In this document: piece after piece, positions 9,270 to 21,363 of the stretch
Layout of the letters: each line of letters begins with the position of its first letter
How positions within the stretch are numbered: position 1 is the first letter of the stretch
Assembly: GCA_902596365.1 (NCBI GenBank)
Contig: CACJTT010000009.1
Coordinates: 1-46,348 of the forward strand
DNA from: an uncultured Alphaproteobacteria bacterium
Lineage (GTDB): Bacteria; Pseudomonadota; Alphaproteobacteria; HIMB59; GCA-002718135
Direction of reading: 5' to 3'
Length of the DNA stretch: 46,348 nucleotides
Made by a program: the position numbers and the translations under genes
Notes under the pieces: model-generated
The model's input: only the letters and a program-made list of their open reading frames with translations
What the model was told of the DNA's origin: nothing
Databases searched by the model: none

Positions 9270-10307
9270 TTAAATAATCTTACTCTCGCCATGTGTCATG
9301 GCGATAAATTCATCTGGTAAGAAATTATTTTCAATAGTAAGTTTTTTGAGAAGCTTTACTGGTTCATCCATTGGTTCATCTGTTAATTGAAAGGTTCCCC
9401 AATGCATAGCGATCGATTTTTTTGATTTTAGATCTTTATGAATTTGAATAGATTCCTCAACATTACAATGATGATCCTTCATAAACCATCTAGGGGCATA
9501 AGCGCCGATAGGAATCATAGATAAATCCATAGGACCAAATTTTTGTTGAATAGTAGAAAAGTCTTTTGAATAACCAGTATCACCAACAAAAATTGATTTA
9601 AAATCTTCATTTTCAAAAACCCAACCACACCATAAAGTTTTGTTTGTATTAAAAGATCTGTTACTCCAATGTTGTACAGGCACAGAATGTATATTAAGGT
9701 TTTTAAAAGTTGTTGTATCCCACCAATCTAACTCCTTTACATTTTGAGCCCCAAAACTTTTGAGTAATTTCTTTAGCTTAAGTGGCACTAAAACAAGCGG
9801 TTGACGGTTAATCTGCTTTCTCGTTATTTTAAGAATAGTTTGATAGTCTAGATGATCATAATGATTATGGGAAATTACAATAACATCAATTTCGGGCAGA
9901 TCCTCTATAACTAATCCTGGTGGTGTAGTTCTTGATGGTCCTGCAAAAACTATTGGTGATGCACGTTTAGTTAAATGGGGATCAGTTAAAATATTGATCC
10001 CATCTAATTGAATTAGAAAGGAAGCATGACCTATCCAAGTTAGAGTTTTTTGTGTTCTGTTATCTTGCAAAAACTTTGGATCATTATTTGCCAGAGGAAA
10101 TGATAATGGTTTAGGCTTTTTTGATTCTTTTCTCCATCTCCAAAACTCTTTGAATGTTGCCATCTTGTGGTCAATGTAGTTGTTATAAAAAATACCATCT
10201 TTAAATATTGCTTTACTAAAAATTTCTTTCGCAAATAATTTATTCGATATGGACATTATCCCAACAGTAAAAACTATAATTTTTTTTAAAAAATTTCTTC
10301 GCAGCAT
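9270..10307 (-). CDS. Exported metallo-beta-lactamase-fold hydrolase (NAPE-PLD-like)
   Basis: 345 residues. The N-terminus MLRRNFLKK followed by a hydrophobic stretch and SNKLFA looks like a Tat-type signal peptide, so the enzyme is probably periplasmic. The MBL fold is shown by TWIGHASFLIQLDGINILTDPHL, the zinc motif SHNHYDHLD and GDTGYS. The later pattern MIPIGAYAPRWFMKDHHCNVEE and AMHWGTFQLTDEPMDEP is typical of the COG2220/N-acyl-phosphatidylethanolamine phospholipase D-like group. A role in phospholipid or phosphodiester cleavage is family-based inference. It lies downstream of katG on the same strand, separated by a terminator, so it probably has its own promoter. Confidence 0.85.
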   Translation of the reverse strand: MLRRNFLKKIIVFTVGIMSISNKLFAKEIFSKAIFKDGIFYNNYIDHKMATFKEFWRWRKESKKPKPLSFPLANNDPKFLQDNRTQKTLTWIGHASFLIQLDGINILTDPHLTKRASPIVFAGPSRTTPPGLVIEDLPEIDVIVISHNHYDHLDYQTILKITRKQINRQPLVLVPLKLKKLLKSFGAQNVKELDWWDTTTFKNLNIHSVPVQHWSNRSFNTNKTLWCGWVFENEDFKSIFVGDTGYSKDFSTIQQKFGPMDLSMIPIGAYAPRWFMKDHHCNVEESIQIHKDLKSKKSIAMHWGTFQLTDEPMDEPVKLLKKLTIENNFLPDEFIAMTHGESKII

Positions 10308-10321
10308 TTATAAGTAATAAA

Positions 10322-10342
10322 GGGGCATATTAAAAATGCCCC
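10322..10342 (-). terminator. Intrinsic terminator of katG
   Basis: GGGGCAT (10322-10328) and ATGCCCC (10336-10342) form a perfect 7-bp stem with a 7-nt loop. In the minus-strand transcript the stem is followed by a T-rich tail (CCCCTTTATTACTTATAA). It sits 21 nt after the katG stop. Confidence 0.8.
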
Positions 10343-10363
10343 ATTAATCAATATTTATTTTAA

Positions 10364-12541
<2,178 letters not shown>

Positions 12542-12571
12542 CTAATTAAAGCAAAGAAAAATAGAGCAAAC

Positions 12572-12988
12572 TTACCCCAAATTAATATTAAAATTTGTGG
12601 GCTTCCAATCTGTTCGTGCTAGTTCGAAATCTTTATAATCAAAACCTGGTGTAACAGTACAACCTATTAAACTGTACTGCCCCTTAGATTGCATGGCAAA
12701 CCAATTATTAGCTTTAACAACAAAATGAAAATTATCATTCTCCCCTATAGTAACTGATGTAAAATCAATACCATCTTTAGAGATATAAATTGTAAGTGGA
12801 TCACCTTTATAAAAATGCAATATTTCATTTTTTGTTAAGCGGTGCCAATGAGACCATTCATTTTTTTGAAGCATATAATAAATCAAACTAACATTATTGC
12901 TTTCATCACGAAATGATTCTGAGAAATGCCCTCCCTCTGGGTGAGCAACCAACTTTAAATTTTTTATTAATACTTCAATATCAGTCAT
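12572..12988 (-). CDS. Cupin-fold protein, DUF985 family
   Basis: 138 residues. The family pattern is clear: LVAHPEGGHFSESFRD, SLIYYMLQKNEWSHWHRL, EILHFYKGDPLTIYI, NWFAMQSKGQYSLIGCTVTPGFDYKDFELA. DUF985 proteins are small single-domain cupins; the His and Glu residues in the strands could bind a metal. Biochemical role is not known to me. It is the last gene of the DUF2141-cysS-thrS-hemB-hisI-ribA run, 12 nt after ribA. Confidence 0.87.
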   Translation of the reverse strand: MTDIEVLIKNLKLVAHPEGGHFSESFRDESNNVSLIYYMLQKNEWSHWHRLTKNEILHFYKGDPLTIYISKDGIDFTSVTIGENDNFHFVVKANNWFAMQSKGQYSLIGCTVTPGFDYKDFELARTDWKPTNFNINLG

Positions 12989-13000
12989 GAAAACTGTAGA

Positions 13001-13591
13001 TCAGAATAGGTGGCCAAGCTTCTTTACTTTTGTTGATATATATTTTTCATTATATTTATTAGTACTAGAGTGAATTGGCACACGTTGATTAACAACAACC
13101 CCCATAGCTTCAAGTGCTTTTATTTTTTTTGGATTATTTGTCATTAAATCAACCTCTTTTATTCCAAGAAAGTTGACCATGTCAGATACAATTTCATACC
13201 CTCTTTCATCCTCTTTAAAGCCTAATTGATGATTTGCCTCTACAGTATCGAGGCCTTTGTCTTGAAGATTATAAGCTCTAATTTTATTTGAAAGCCCAAT
13301 CCCCCTCCCTTCTTGTTGAAGGTAAAAAACAACCCCGCGACCTCTCTCCGCAATTTGATTAAGCGACTCAGTTAATTGAAATCGACAATCACAACGCATA
13401 CTAAAAAAAGACTCTCCTGTGATACACTGTGAGTGTATTCTGCTTAGGACAGGCTCATTAGTTAACAAATCCCCCATTCCTATAGCTAAATGATCTTTAG
13501 AATCTTTTTCATCAGTAAAAGCATGTACGGTAAACTCCCCTACATCAGTTGGTAATTTACTGGTTTCTATAAACTGTAGTTTTGATGTCAT
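13001..13591 (-). CDS. ribA: GTP cyclohydrolase II
   Basis: First step of riboflavin synthesis: GTP to the 2,5-diamino-pyrimidine phosphate, formate and pyrophosphate. 196 residues, the stand-alone RibA length with no fused RibB domain. The zinc-binding cysteines are in CITGESFFSMRCDCRFQL, followed by GVVFYLQQEGRGIGL and the RGYEI segment near the active site. Located 45 nt after hisI and 12 nt before the DUF985 gene on the same strand. No FMN riboswitch is evident in the 45-nt gap. Confidence 0.95.
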   Translation of the reverse strand: MTSKLQFIETSKLPTDVGEFTVHAFTDEKDSKDHLAIGMGDLLTNEPVLSRIHSQCITGESFFSMRCDCRFQLTESLNQIAERGRGVVFYLQQEGRGIGLSNKIRAYNLQDKGLDTVEANHQLGFKEDERGYEIVSDMVNFLGIKEVDLMTNNPKKIKALEAMGVVVNQRVPIHSSTNKYNEKYISTKVKKLGHLF

Positions 13592-13636
13592 AAGTAGAAC
13601 AATGCTTTAAGCCTTTATAATTAATTGTAAATAAAA

Positions 13637-14110
13637 TTATAACTTTGTTGGATTAGGAGCGTCACCATAGACTTTTTTTGGATCAAAAACTTTCTCTTTT
13701 TCTTCAAACCTTAAAACAACTGATGAGCCACTTTCACCCAAAGGCACACTTCTATAAAAGCACGACCTGTATCCCACATGACAACTTGCACCACCATGAA
13801 CATCTACACGTAACCATACAGAATCTTGATCATCATCAATTCTTATCTCTTTGATTTTCTGCACAAGCCCACTTGTTTTGCCTTTATGCCATAAAGTTTT
13901 TCTACTCCGAGAATAATAAACTGCCTCACCAAATGAAATAGTTTTTTTAAAAGCTTCTTCATTCATGTAGCCTTGCATTAAAACTTCTCCAGAATTAAAA
14001 TCAGTTGTTACAACAGGTATAAGTCCATCTTGATCAAATTTAGGAGCTAATTCTGTAGACTCTTCAACTTGTTCAATTGTTTTTCTTTGTTCAAACTTAA
14101 TTTCATTCAT
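13637..14110 (-). CDS. hisI: Phosphoribosyl-AMP cyclohydrolase
   Basis: Third step of histidine synthesis: opens the adenine ring of phosphoribosyl-AMP. 157 residues, somewhat longer than minimal HisI because of an N-terminal extension of about 25 residues; no HisE domain is fused. Motifs are [29 protein letters not shown], the Asp-rich metal site [12 protein letters not shown] and [11 protein letters not shown] with the zinc cysteines. The start lies inside hemB (8-nt overlap), which implies translational coupling. It is separated from other his genes. Confidence 0.94.
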   Translation of the reverse strand: MNEIKFEQRKTIEQVEESTELAPKFDQDGLIPVVTTDFNSGEVLMQGYMNEEAFKKTISFGEAVYYSRSRKTLWHKGKTSGLVQKIKEIRIDDDQDSVWLRVDVHGGASCHVGYRSCFYRSVPLGESGSSVVLRFEEKEKVFDPKKVYGDAPNPTKL

Positions 14111-15107
14111 TATTTAATTCCTCAGCAATTTCTTTTGCAAAATAAGTTAAAATACCATCAGCGCCAGCTCTTTTAAATGATAAAAGAGATTCTTTTATCA
14201 CTTTTGAATCTAGCCAATTATTATCTATAGCTCCTTTTATCATAGAGTACTCACCTGATACTTGATAAGCAAAAGTAGGAATATTAAAATCTGATTTTAT
14301 TCTTTGAATAATATCAAGATAAGGCATCCCTGGCTTAACCATTACCATATCAGCACCTTCCTTAATATCTAAGGCAACTTCTCTTAGAGCCTCATTGCTA
14401 TTTGCTATATCCATTTGGTAAGTAGATTTACTTCCACCTTTTAAATTTCCAGAAGAGCTTATTGCATCTCTAAACGGGCCATAAAATTTTGAAGCATACT
14501 TAGCGGCATAAGAAAGTATTAAAGTGTTTTGAAAATTATTTTCATCAAGGGCTTTTCTAATTATTCCAATCCTGCCATCCATCATATCTGATGGCGCAAT
14601 AATATCACATCCTGCATTAGCCTGAACCAGCGCTTGTTTTTCTAAAACTTTTAATGTTGCATCATTATCAACAATATCATTAACAATTAGTCCATCGTGT
14701 CCATGATCAGTAAATGGATCTAGCGCAACATCACAAATAACCCCAAGGTCAGGAAATTGTTTTTTAATAGATCTTATTGTTCGGCAAATTAAATTATTTT
14801 CATCTATTGCTTGAGAGCCCTCTTTATTTTTTAAGGCGCTATCTATTTGAGGGAATAAAGCAATCGCAGGTATTTTTAATTTAACAACAGTTTCTAATTC
14901 TTTTAAGATGTTATCAATAGAATATCTAAAGACGCCTGGCATAGAATTTATTTTGTCAGCAATATTATTTCCTTCACATACAAATATGGGCCAAATTAAA
15001 TCATTAACAGAAAGGTTATTTTCACTAATCATTCTTCGCGAAAAATCTTTCATGCGAAGTCTTCTTAATCGTGTAGTTGGAAATTGCCCTATATTAAAAT
15101 CTGACAT
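14103..15107 (-). CDS. hemB: Delta-aminolevulinic acid dehydratase (porphobilinogen synthase)
   Basis: Condenses two 5-aminolevulinate to porphobilinogen for haem. 334 residues. The regulatory-metal loop reads [15 protein letters not shown], the aspartate type that uses Mg2+ rather than the Cys-type zinc site. The two active-site lysines are in [19 protein letters not shown] and [13 protein letters not shown]. This metal type is usual in alphaproteobacteria and pseudomonads. Starts 1 nt after the thrS stop and overlaps hisI by 8 nt. No ICE-like palindrome is seen upstream, although hemB is an Irr target in some relatives. Confidence 0.97.
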   Translation of the reverse strand: MSDFNIGQFPTTRLRRLRMKDFSRRMISENNLSVNDLIWPIFVCEGNNIADKINSMPGVFRYSIDNILKELETVVKLKIPAIALFPQIDSALKNKEGSQAIDENNLICRTIRSIKKQFPDLGVICDVALDPFTDHGHDGLIVNDIVDNDATLKVLEKQALVQANAGCDIIAPSDMMDGRIGIIRKALDENNFQNTLILSYAAKYASKFYGPFRDAISSSGNLKGGSKSTYQMDIANSNEALREVALDIKEGADMVMVKPGMPYLDIIQRIKSDFNIPTFAYQVSGEYSMIKGAIDNNWLDSKVIKESLLSFKRAGADGILTYFAKEIAEELNNE

Positions 15108-15108
15108 A

Positions 15109-17034
15109 TTAACTAATGGGAGAAAGAGATTCTTTTTTTAAATCACTAATTAATTCATCAAGCTTTACAACTAATGTTTCTTGACTTCCTAAGCGTCTGA
15201 CAGAAACAGTTTTATCTTCTGCTTCTTTTTTTCCAACCGCAAGAATGATAGGTATTTTAGCATTACTATGTTCACGTATTTTATAACCTATTTTTTCGTT
15301 TCTAATGTCCACCTCAGCGCGCAATCCATTTTTACTTAGTTGATCTTTTAAATCAAAAGCATAATTATCTGATTCAGACGTTATTGTAGCAACTACTACC
15401 TGTGATGGAGATAACCATAATGGTAAATGTCCAGCATAATGCTCTATTAATATTCCTGTAAATCTCTCTAAAGAGCCAAACAGAGCTCGGTGCAACATAA
15501 CGGGAACTTTCTTTTGACCATCCTCAGCAACATATGCCGCCCCAAGTCTACCGGGTAAATTTAAATCAACCTGAAGTGTTCCGCACTGCCAATCACGCCC
15601 AATTGCATCGCGCAAAACAAACTCTAGTTTTGGGCCATAAAATGCACCCTCTCCTGGATTGAATGTATACTCAAGACCTGTTGCTTCCATAGCTTGTTTC
15701 AATGCTTCTTCTGCTTTATCCCAAACGCTATCATCACCCACACGTTTTTCTGGTCTATCTGAAAATTTAATTCTAACATCATTAAAGCCAAAATCTTTGT
15801 AAATGCTAAGTATAAGATCACAAACAATTTTGCTTTCCTCAGTAATTTGATCTTCAGTGCAAAAAATATGCGCATCATCTTGTGTAAAAGCTCTAACTCG
15901 CATTAATCCATGTAATGCGCCTGAAGGCTCATAACGATGAACTTTTCCAAACTCTGCCATACGTAATGGTAAATCTCTATAACTTTTTAAACCTTGCTTA
16001 TAAACTTCTACTGCTCCAGGACAGTTCATGGGTTTGATAGCAAAAACTTTTTCTTCTTTTGGATCGGTTGTAAACATGTTCTCACTAAACTTCTCCCAAT
16101 GCCCTGATGTTTCCCATAAAGATTTATCTAATAATTCTGGGGTGCTAGTTTCAACATAACCAGCCCTATCTTGTCTTAAGCGCATATAATTAATTAATGA
16201 TTGAAACAATTGCCACCCTTGTGGATGCCAAAAAACACCACCTGGCGCCTCTTCTTGAAAATGAAACAAATCCATTTCTTTACCAAGTTTTCGGTGATCT
16301 CTTTTTTCAGCTTCTTCAATTTGTGCTAAATGATTTTCTAACTCTTTTTCATTTCTCCAAGCAGTTCCATAGATACGTGTTAACATTGTATTATTCGAGT
16401 CACCTCTCCAATAAGCTCCAGCAACTTTCATTAACTTAAAGCCCTTACCAATTTGTTTTGTGCTTATCATGTGAGGACCACGACAAAGATCTAACCACTC
16501 CCCTTGCTTGTAGATGGTTATTTCTTCATTGGGATCTAAGTCTTCAATTAATTCTACTTTATAATCTTCGCCCTTATTTTTAAAAAATTTTACAGCTTCT
16601 TCTCGTGACCAAACTTCTCTTGTAAATTTTTCACCTGTGTTGATAATCTCATGCATTTTCTTTTCAATTTTAGGTAAGTCTGAAAGTGTAAAGGGCTCTT
16701 TTCTTGCGAAGTCATAATAAAACCCATTCTCAATAGAGGGACCAATAGTAACTTGTGTTCCAGGAAATAATGATTGAACGGCTTCAGCCATAACATGTGC
16801 ACAATCATGCCTAATAATTTCAAGAGCCTCATCATTTGCTCTTTTAATGATAATAACTTTGCAGTCTTCATTTATTGGGAATGCAAGATCACAAATATTT
16901 CCATTAATTTTTATGGCAACTGATTCTTTGGCAAGAGATTTAGATATTTGACTTGCAAGATCAAAGCCCGAAATACCTTTTTCAACTGTTTTTGTATTTC
17001 CATCAGGAAAGGTAATTGTAATATTATTGCTCAT
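15109..17034 (-). CDS. thrS: Threonyl-tRNA synthetase
   Basis: Charges tRNA-Thr. Class II synthetase of 641 residues with N-terminal TGS domain ([11 protein letters not shown]), editing domain with [12 protein letters not shown], catalytic core with motif 2 and the zinc-binding Cys in [13 protein letters not shown], motif 3 near [12 protein letters not shown], and a C-terminal anticodon-binding domain. I start it at the ATG at 17034, which overlaps the cysS stop as ATGA; the longer frame to 17049 begins with TTG and adds five residues not typical of the family. Part of the cysS-thrS-hemB-hisI run. Confidence 0.96.
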   Translation of the reverse strand: MSNNITITFPDGNTKTVEKGISGFDLASQISKSLAKESVAIKINGNICDLAFPINEDCKVIIIKRANDEALEIIRHDCAHVMAEAVQSLFPGTQVTIGPSIENGFYYDFARKEPFTLSDLPKIEKKMHEIINTGEKFTREVWSREEAVKFFKNKGEDYKVELIEDLDPNEEITIYKQGEWLDLCRGPHMISTKQIGKGFKLMKVAGAYWRGDSNNTMLTRIYGTAWRNEKELENHLAQIEEAEKRDHRKLGKEMDLFHFQEEAPGGVFWHPQGWQLFQSLINYMRLRQDRAGYVETSTPELLDKSLWETSGHWEKFSENMFTTDPKEEKVFAIKPMNCPGAVEVYKQGLKSYRDLPLRMAEFGKVHRYEPSGALHGLMRVRAFTQDDAHIFCTEDQITEESKIVCDLILSIYKDFGFNDVRIKFSDRPEKRVGDDSVWDKAEEALKQAMEATGLEYTFNPGEGAFYGPKLEFVLRDAIGRDWQCGTLQVDLNLPGRLGAAYVAEDGQKKVPVMLHRALFGSLERFTGILIEHYAGHLPLWLSPSQVVVATITSESDNYAFDLKDQLSKNGLRAEVDIRNEKIGYKIREHSNAKIPIILAVGKKEAEDKTVSVRRLGSQETLVVKLDELISDLKKESLSPIS

Positions 17035-18413
17035 GAATCTTTTCGCCAAATAGTTCCGTTTTTAGTATCTTCTATCTCAATACCTTTTATTTTTAGTTTA
17101 TCTCTAATTTCATCCGCCAATTTAAAATCTTTATCGCGTCTAGCTTCATTACGTTGATTTATCAACCCTTCTATCTCTTCTTTTTCTGGGTTTGCCGATT
17201 GATTATATCCAAGCCATACATCAGGATCTTCCCCTAAAATTCCTAGAATTTTACCAGCAGCGATAAGGTTGTTTTTAATATTAATCTTTTCCTCTTTATT
17301 GGCTAAAGATAATTTATTTGATAAAGTATTAAGCTCAGCTAACACTTTTGGTGTATTTAAATCATCCAAGAAACTTTTCATGACTTCATCTGATAACTTT
17401 TCTGATGTAATTTCTACATCTTGAAGTTCTTTTAGAGAGCGATAAAAACGATCCAACATTTTGCTATTCTGATTAATTATTTCTTTAGTCCAATTTAGTG
17501 GTTGTCTGTAATGAGCTGATAATAGGGTTAGCCTTAATACTTCACCACTGTATTGACTCTTTAAATCATGAACCAATCGTATGTTACCAATTGATTTTGA
17601 CATTTTCTCTCCTTCAACATTTACAAAACCATTATGAAACCAAAATTGAGCGAAGCTTTTAGGATCATGATTTTTATTTAAAGAACAAGTCTGAGCAATT
17701 TCATTTTCATGATGAGGAAAAACTAAATCCATCCCACCACTATGTATATCAAATGGTAGACCCAATGTTTTTTCAGACATAGCAGAACACTCAAGATGCC
17801 AACCTGGACGACCAAAGCCCCAAGGTGAATCCCATCCAGGTAAAGGATCAGGTGATGGTTTCCACAAAATAAAATCAGCAGGGTCTTTTTTAAAAGGCGC
17901 AATTTCAACTCTACTTCCAGCAATTTGTTCATCACGGTTTCTTTTAGACAAGACTCCATATTTTGAAAAACTTGGAACATGAAACAATACATGTCCCTCT
18001 TTTTCGTATGCATTGTTATTTTCAATAAGTTTTTTAATCAGATCAATCATTTCATTAATATGATCAGTTGCACGCGGCTGAACATCTGGAAGCTTCACAT
18101 TAAGATAGCCCATATCTTCATTGTAAATTTTTGTATATTTTGTTGTTAGGTTGTTTATGGGCTCATTAAGCTCCTGAGCAGCATCAATAATTTTATCATC
18201 AATATCTGTTATGTTCGAAACATAAGTAACTTTATTATATTGCGTTCTTAAAACATTTATTAAAAGATCATTCACAACTGCCATTCTTGCATTACCAATA
18301 TGAGCAAAGTTATAGACAGTTGGGCCACAGGCATAAACTCTAACATGTTTCTCATCTACGGGCTTAAACCCTTCTTTTGTTCCCGATAAAGTGTTATGAA
18401 TTTTTAAAACCAT
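17031..18413 (-). CDS. cysS: Cysteinyl-tRNA synthetase
   Basis: Charges tRNA-Cys. Class I synthetase of 460 residues. It shows the [17 protein letters not shown] block (zinc Cys plus HIGH-like motif), [11 protein letters not shown], the WHLECSAMS zinc region, HHENEIAQ and the signature KMSKSIGN. The C-terminal part carries the DALR helix bundle and a basic tail. Its stop overlaps the thrS start by 4 nt, and it starts 15 nt after the DUF2141 gene. Confidence 0.97.
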   Translation of the reverse strand: MVLKIHNTLSGTKEGFKPVDEKHVRVYACGPTVYNFAHIGNARMAVVNDLLINVLRTQYNKVTYVSNITDIDDKIIDAAQELNEPINNLTTKYTKIYNEDMGYLNVKLPDVQPRATDHINEMIDLIKKLIENNNAYEKEGHVLFHVPSFSKYGVLSKRNRDEQIAGSRVEIAPFKKDPADFILWKPSPDPLPGWDSPWGFGRPGWHLECSAMSEKTLGLPFDIHSGGMDLVFPHHENEIAQTCSLNKNHDPKSFAQFWFHNGFVNVEGEKMSKSIGNIRLVHDLKSQYSGEVLRLTLLSAHYRQPLNWTKEIINQNSKMLDRFYRSLKELQDVEITSEKLSDEVMKSFLDDLNTPKVLAELNTLSNKLSLANKEEKINIKNNLIAAGKILGILGEDPDVWLGYNQSANPEKEEIEGLINQRNEARRDKDFKLADEIRDKLKIKGIEIEDTKNGTIWRKDS

Positions 18414-18428
18414 AAATTTTTTTAATTG

Positions 18429-18851
18429 CTAATAATTTAACTCAATTTCAACAGGCACTCCATGCTCCAATATTATTGCTGCCTTTTTAAATTTTGGCGG
18501 TCCTTTTGGGCTGTAATTATTACTAAAAGCAAAACCTTCTTTAGGTCGCCAAAAAAGACCAGTTTTTAATTCTCCATCACCATCCTCATCATGATAGACA
18601 ACAATAGCTATTTGTCCCTCGTGAATTTTTGTTAGTGGAACAACCACCTCACCCTTATTGACTTTTTTTCTCACAGCTTCAACAGCCTCATCCTCCTTTA
18701 AAAAAGACTCTTTTGAGTCATATATTTTTACATCTATATAACCTCTATCATGTTCAACATTTGGAATTATAACTGTTCCGTGTGACAAAACTACACTAGA
18801 GAAAAATAATACAAGCAAAAAAAGGAATTTTTGAATAAAAGTATTTTTCAT
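18429..18851 (-). CDS. Exported DUF2141 protein
   Basis: 140 residues with a Sec signal peptide (cleavage near VVLSHG). The mature part matches DUF2141: an IDVKIYDSKESFL strand, IAIVVYHDEDGDGELKT with an Asp/Gly loop like a Ca2+-binding loop, and KEGFAFSNNYSPKGPPKF. DUF2141 proteins are small periplasmic beta-sandwich proteins without known activity. First gene of the minus-strand run, 28 bp from the divergent pabB-like start, so both promoters must lie in or near that gap. Confidence 0.85.
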   Translation of the reverse strand: MKNTFIQKFLFLLVLFFSSVVLSHGTVIIPNVEHDRGYIDVKIYDSKESFLKEDEAVEAVRKKVNKGEVVVPLTKIHEGQIAIVVYHDEDGDGELKTGLFWRPKEGFAFSNNYSPKGPPKFKKAAIILEHGVPVEIELNY

Positions 18852-18879
18852 ATATTTTACCTAATTATAATAGAATTCA

Positions 18880-20091
18880 GTGCTGAACAATAAAGAATAC
18901 CTCAATAAGATTTTTCAATCTAATAAACCACTAATAATCTACAAAACTGTTGGTGGATATGACGTTTATACTGATTTTAAGGAAAAGATTGCTCTGAACT
19001 CTAAAAATATAAAAAATTTTTTAAACAAGAAAACATCACAACCAAAATCATCTATCAAAGAATTAAATTGTTATGTAGGATTTTTGGGTTTTCAACTTTT
19101 GTGTGAAAACATAAAAATTAAGCTACCTAAGCAACAAAGTATAAATTTTTATCCAGGGTTATTTTATAAACCACAAACGATTATAAAAATTCGAAAAAAA
19201 ATAATAATAAAAAGTTTATTAAAAAATTTTAAAGAGCAATATCTTTTGAAGAGTAAGACCAATTATTTTTATGAAAAGAAATTTAATTTAAATTTAAATG
19301 AATCACAATACTCTAACCTTTTCAGACATTTTTCAAAAAAAATAAAACTTGGAGAAACATATCAAATTAAAATTTGTCAAACTTATCAAAATAAATCCAA
19401 CATAGACGCCGTTAAATTTTTCTGGAAATTAATGAGCATCAATGAATCTCCAGAAAGCTTTCTAATAAGAGATAAGGATTATAGTATTATAAGTTGTTCG
19501 CCTGAAACATTGATTCAAAAAAAGAAAGATGTTGTAAAAACAAAACCAATAGCAGGAACATTAAATAGAACAAAAAGAATGACTGCAAAGTTTGCTAATA
19601 ATTTTTTTAAAAAAAATGAAAAAGAAAGCAAAGAACACAATATGATTGTTGATATGGAACGTAATGATTTATCACGTATATGTAAAGCGGGCAGTGTTAA
19701 AATCAACAAATTGAAGAGTGTTGAAGAATACAGGGATCTTTATCATTATGTAACTGAGATAAAAGGCAAGTTAAAAAAAAATGTTAGTAATCATGATATT
19801 GTTTCTGCAATGATGCCCGGAGGATCAGTGATTGGTTGTCCAAAAATAAGCACTTTAAAACTTCTTAACAGTAGAGAAAAGTTAAACAGAAATATTTATA
19901 CTGGTAGTTTTGGTTATATTAATAGTAATGGTGATATGCGCTTTAATATTATTATCCGCTCAATCTTAAATTACAAAAAACAGGTACAAATTTCATCAGC
20001 AAGCGGCGTTGTTATTGATAGTAAACCAAAAAGAGAATACAAAGAAAACTATATCAAGGCTAAATCACTTTTAGATTTATTCAAAACATGA
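18880..20091 (+). CDS. pabB: Aminodeoxychorismate synthase component I (PabB-like)
   Basis: Chorismate-binding enzyme making 4-amino-4-deoxychorismate for folate with the glutaminase encoded next. 403 residues, shorter than the ~450 of E. coli PabB owing to a reduced, divergent N-terminal part. The C-terminal catalytic half shows QIKICQTY, KPIAGTLNR, EHNMIVDMERNDLSRIC, MMPGGSVIGCPK and YTGSFGYI. PGGS-x-x-G-x-PK favours PabB over TrpE, but residue 225 is Ala (PIAGT) where E. coli PabB has its covalent Lys (PIKGT); TrpE has Ala. Cluster context (pabA, pabC, folP-B-K) decides for folate. Start is GTG at 18880; there is no earlier ATG and no clear SD. Very Lys/Ile/Asn-rich. Confidence 0.83.
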   Translation: MLNNKEYLNKIFQSNKPLIIYKTVGGYDVYTDFKEKIALNSKNIKNFLNKKTSQPKSSIKELNCYVGFLGFQLLCENIKIKLPKQQSINFYPGLFYKPQTIIKIRKKIIIKSLLKNFKEQYLLKSKTNYFYEKKFNLNLNESQYSNLFRHFSKKIKLGETYQIKICQTYQNKSNIDAVKFFWKLMSINESPESFLIRDKDYSIISCSPETLIQKKKDVVKTKPIAGTLNRTKRMTAKFANNFFKKNEKESKEHNMIVDMERNDLSRICKAGSVKINKLKSVEEYRDLYHYVTEIKGKLKKNVSNHDIVSAMMPGGSVIGCPKISTLKLLNSREKLNRNIYTGSFGYINSNGDMRFNIIIRSILNYKKQVQISSASGVVIDSKPKREYKENYIKAKSLLDLFKT

Positions 20092-20645
20092 TTTACGTTA
20101 TCGATCACGAAGATTCCTTTACTTATAATTTAGTTCATCTCCTTGAGGGCTTTGCCCCAACTTATGTTTCAAACTATTATGATCTAGATAGAAAGAAGTT
20201 AGAAAAATCAAAAATTATTGTTTTTTCACCAGGGCCTGGGGACCCATCACACTACCCAGAAACACAAAAAATTTATCACCAATACAAGGGTATTAAAAAA
20301 ATTATTGGTATTTGCTTAGGTTTTCAACAATTATTGTTTGCTCAAAAAGCCAAAATTATTCCTCAAAAAAAAATATATCACGGATATCAGTCAAAAGTTA
20401 AAGTATTAAAAGACAGCTCTTTTTTTAAGCCTAATAAGATATTTCTTGCTGGGCGATACCATTCTCTTAAACTCAAAGAGCCTTTTAAGTCCGCCTCTCT
20501 CAAAATAACTATGAGATGTGTAGAAACTAATGTTGCCATGGCCATAGAAGATACTATTAATAATGTATATGGATTTCAATTTCACCCTGATTCGTTTTTA
20601 ACTGTTGATGGCAAACTTCTTATTCAAAAAATCATACAAGCTTAG
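20088..20645 (+). CDS. pabA: Aminodeoxychorismate synthase glutaminase (PabA/TrpG-like)
   Basis: Class I glutamine amidotransferase subunit delivering ammonia to PabB. 185 residues, normal length. Features are IDHEDSFTYNLVHLL, FSPGPGDP (oxyanion region), nucleophile Cys76 in GICLGFQQL, GRYHSL and the catalytic His166 in FQFHPDSFLT. Two departures stand out: Phe79 replaces the usual His of CLGHQ, and Asp168 replaces the triad Glu of HPES. Overlaps the pabB stop by ATGA. The downstream pabC-like gene begins inside its 3' end. Confidence 0.87.
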   Translation: MIYVIDHEDSFTYNLVHLLEGFAPTYVSNYYDLDRKKLEKSKIIVFSPGPGDPSHYPETQKIYHQYKGIKKIIGICLGFQQLLFAQKAKIIPQKKIYHGYQSKVKVLKDSSFFKPNKIFLAGRYHSLKLKEPFKSASLKITMRCVETNVAMAIEDTINNVYGFQFHPDSFLTVDGKLLIQKIIQA

Positions 20646-21363
20646 CACATTTAAAAATGTAAAATATGATCATTTGTGGGGGTCAAAAGGCGTTTTTACA
20701 ACAATACGAGTATACGGAGAAAGTCCTAAATATATTTTTTTAAAAGATCACTTACTACAATTAAATAAAAGTCTAAAAAAATTTAACATAAATTTTTTGT
20801 TAACTGAAAAAAAATTATTAGAATTAATTCCCAGTAATCTAAAAATAAAAAAATATAATCACCTCCTTAGAGTTGCAATTAAGAATAACAAAATTTCTTT
20901 ATCTCTAAGGTCTCGATTAAAACCAAGTAATATTTTTCAATGTAAGCTTGTTAATTACCAAAGATCAAATGCAAAAATTAAAAATTTACAATATAAAAAA
21001 ATATTATCTATGCAAAAAAATATTGATATGCAAAAAATGGAATTATTATTTTACAATAATAATATAATTCTTGAGGGCTCAACAACAAACTTAATTTTGA
21101 TAAAAAATAGTAAGATTATTCTACCTCAAGGCAATTACTATAAAGGTGTAACAATGAATTATTTGTTAAAAAAAATACAGAACAAATATTTTTTTAAATC
21201 AATACGTTTTTCAGACTTATTAGTTGCTGATGAAATAATTCTAGTTGGTTCTGGCAAAGGAGTTGTAAAAGTCACATCAATTCCTCAAATTAAATGGTTT
21301 AGCTCTTCTGCAAAAATGTTTAAAAGACTATCCTCAATGTATAAGACTCAGTTAGAACTATGA
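20608..21363 (+). CDS. pabC: Aminodeoxychorismate lyase (PabC-like, class IV PLP enzyme)
   Basis: Would release pyruvate from 4-amino-4-deoxychorismate to give p-aminobenzoate. About 251 residues. The fold-type IV pattern is visible: GVFTTIRVYGE, FLKDHLLQLNKSL, a candidate PLP lysine in LQYKKILSMQKN, and ILEGSTTNLILIKNSKIILP, YKGVTMNYLL. Starting at the ATG 20608 it overlaps pabA by 38 nt; the adjacent TTG at 20605 is less likely. The protein is divergent and Lys-rich. A D-amino-acid or branched-chain aminotransferase is the alternative, but position between pabA and folP favours PabC. Confidence 0.78.
   Translation: MANFLFKKSYKLSTFKNVKYDHLWGSKGVFTTIRVYGESPKYIFLKDHLLQLNKSLKKFNINFLLTEKKLLELIPSNLKIKKYNHLLRVAIKNNKISLSLRSRLKPSNIFQCKLVNYQRSNAKIKNLQYKKILSMQKNIDMQKMELLFYNNNIILEGSTTNLILIKNSKIILPQGNYYKGVTMNYLLKKIQNKYFFKSIRFSDLLVADEIILVGSGKGVVKVTSIPQIKWFSSSAKMFKRLSSMYKTQLEL

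Noticed and set aside
17035-17049. Five-residue N-terminal extension of thrS beginning with TTG at 17049
   Set aside because: The ATG at 17034 overlaps the cysS stop as ATGA and gives the normal ThrS N-terminus.
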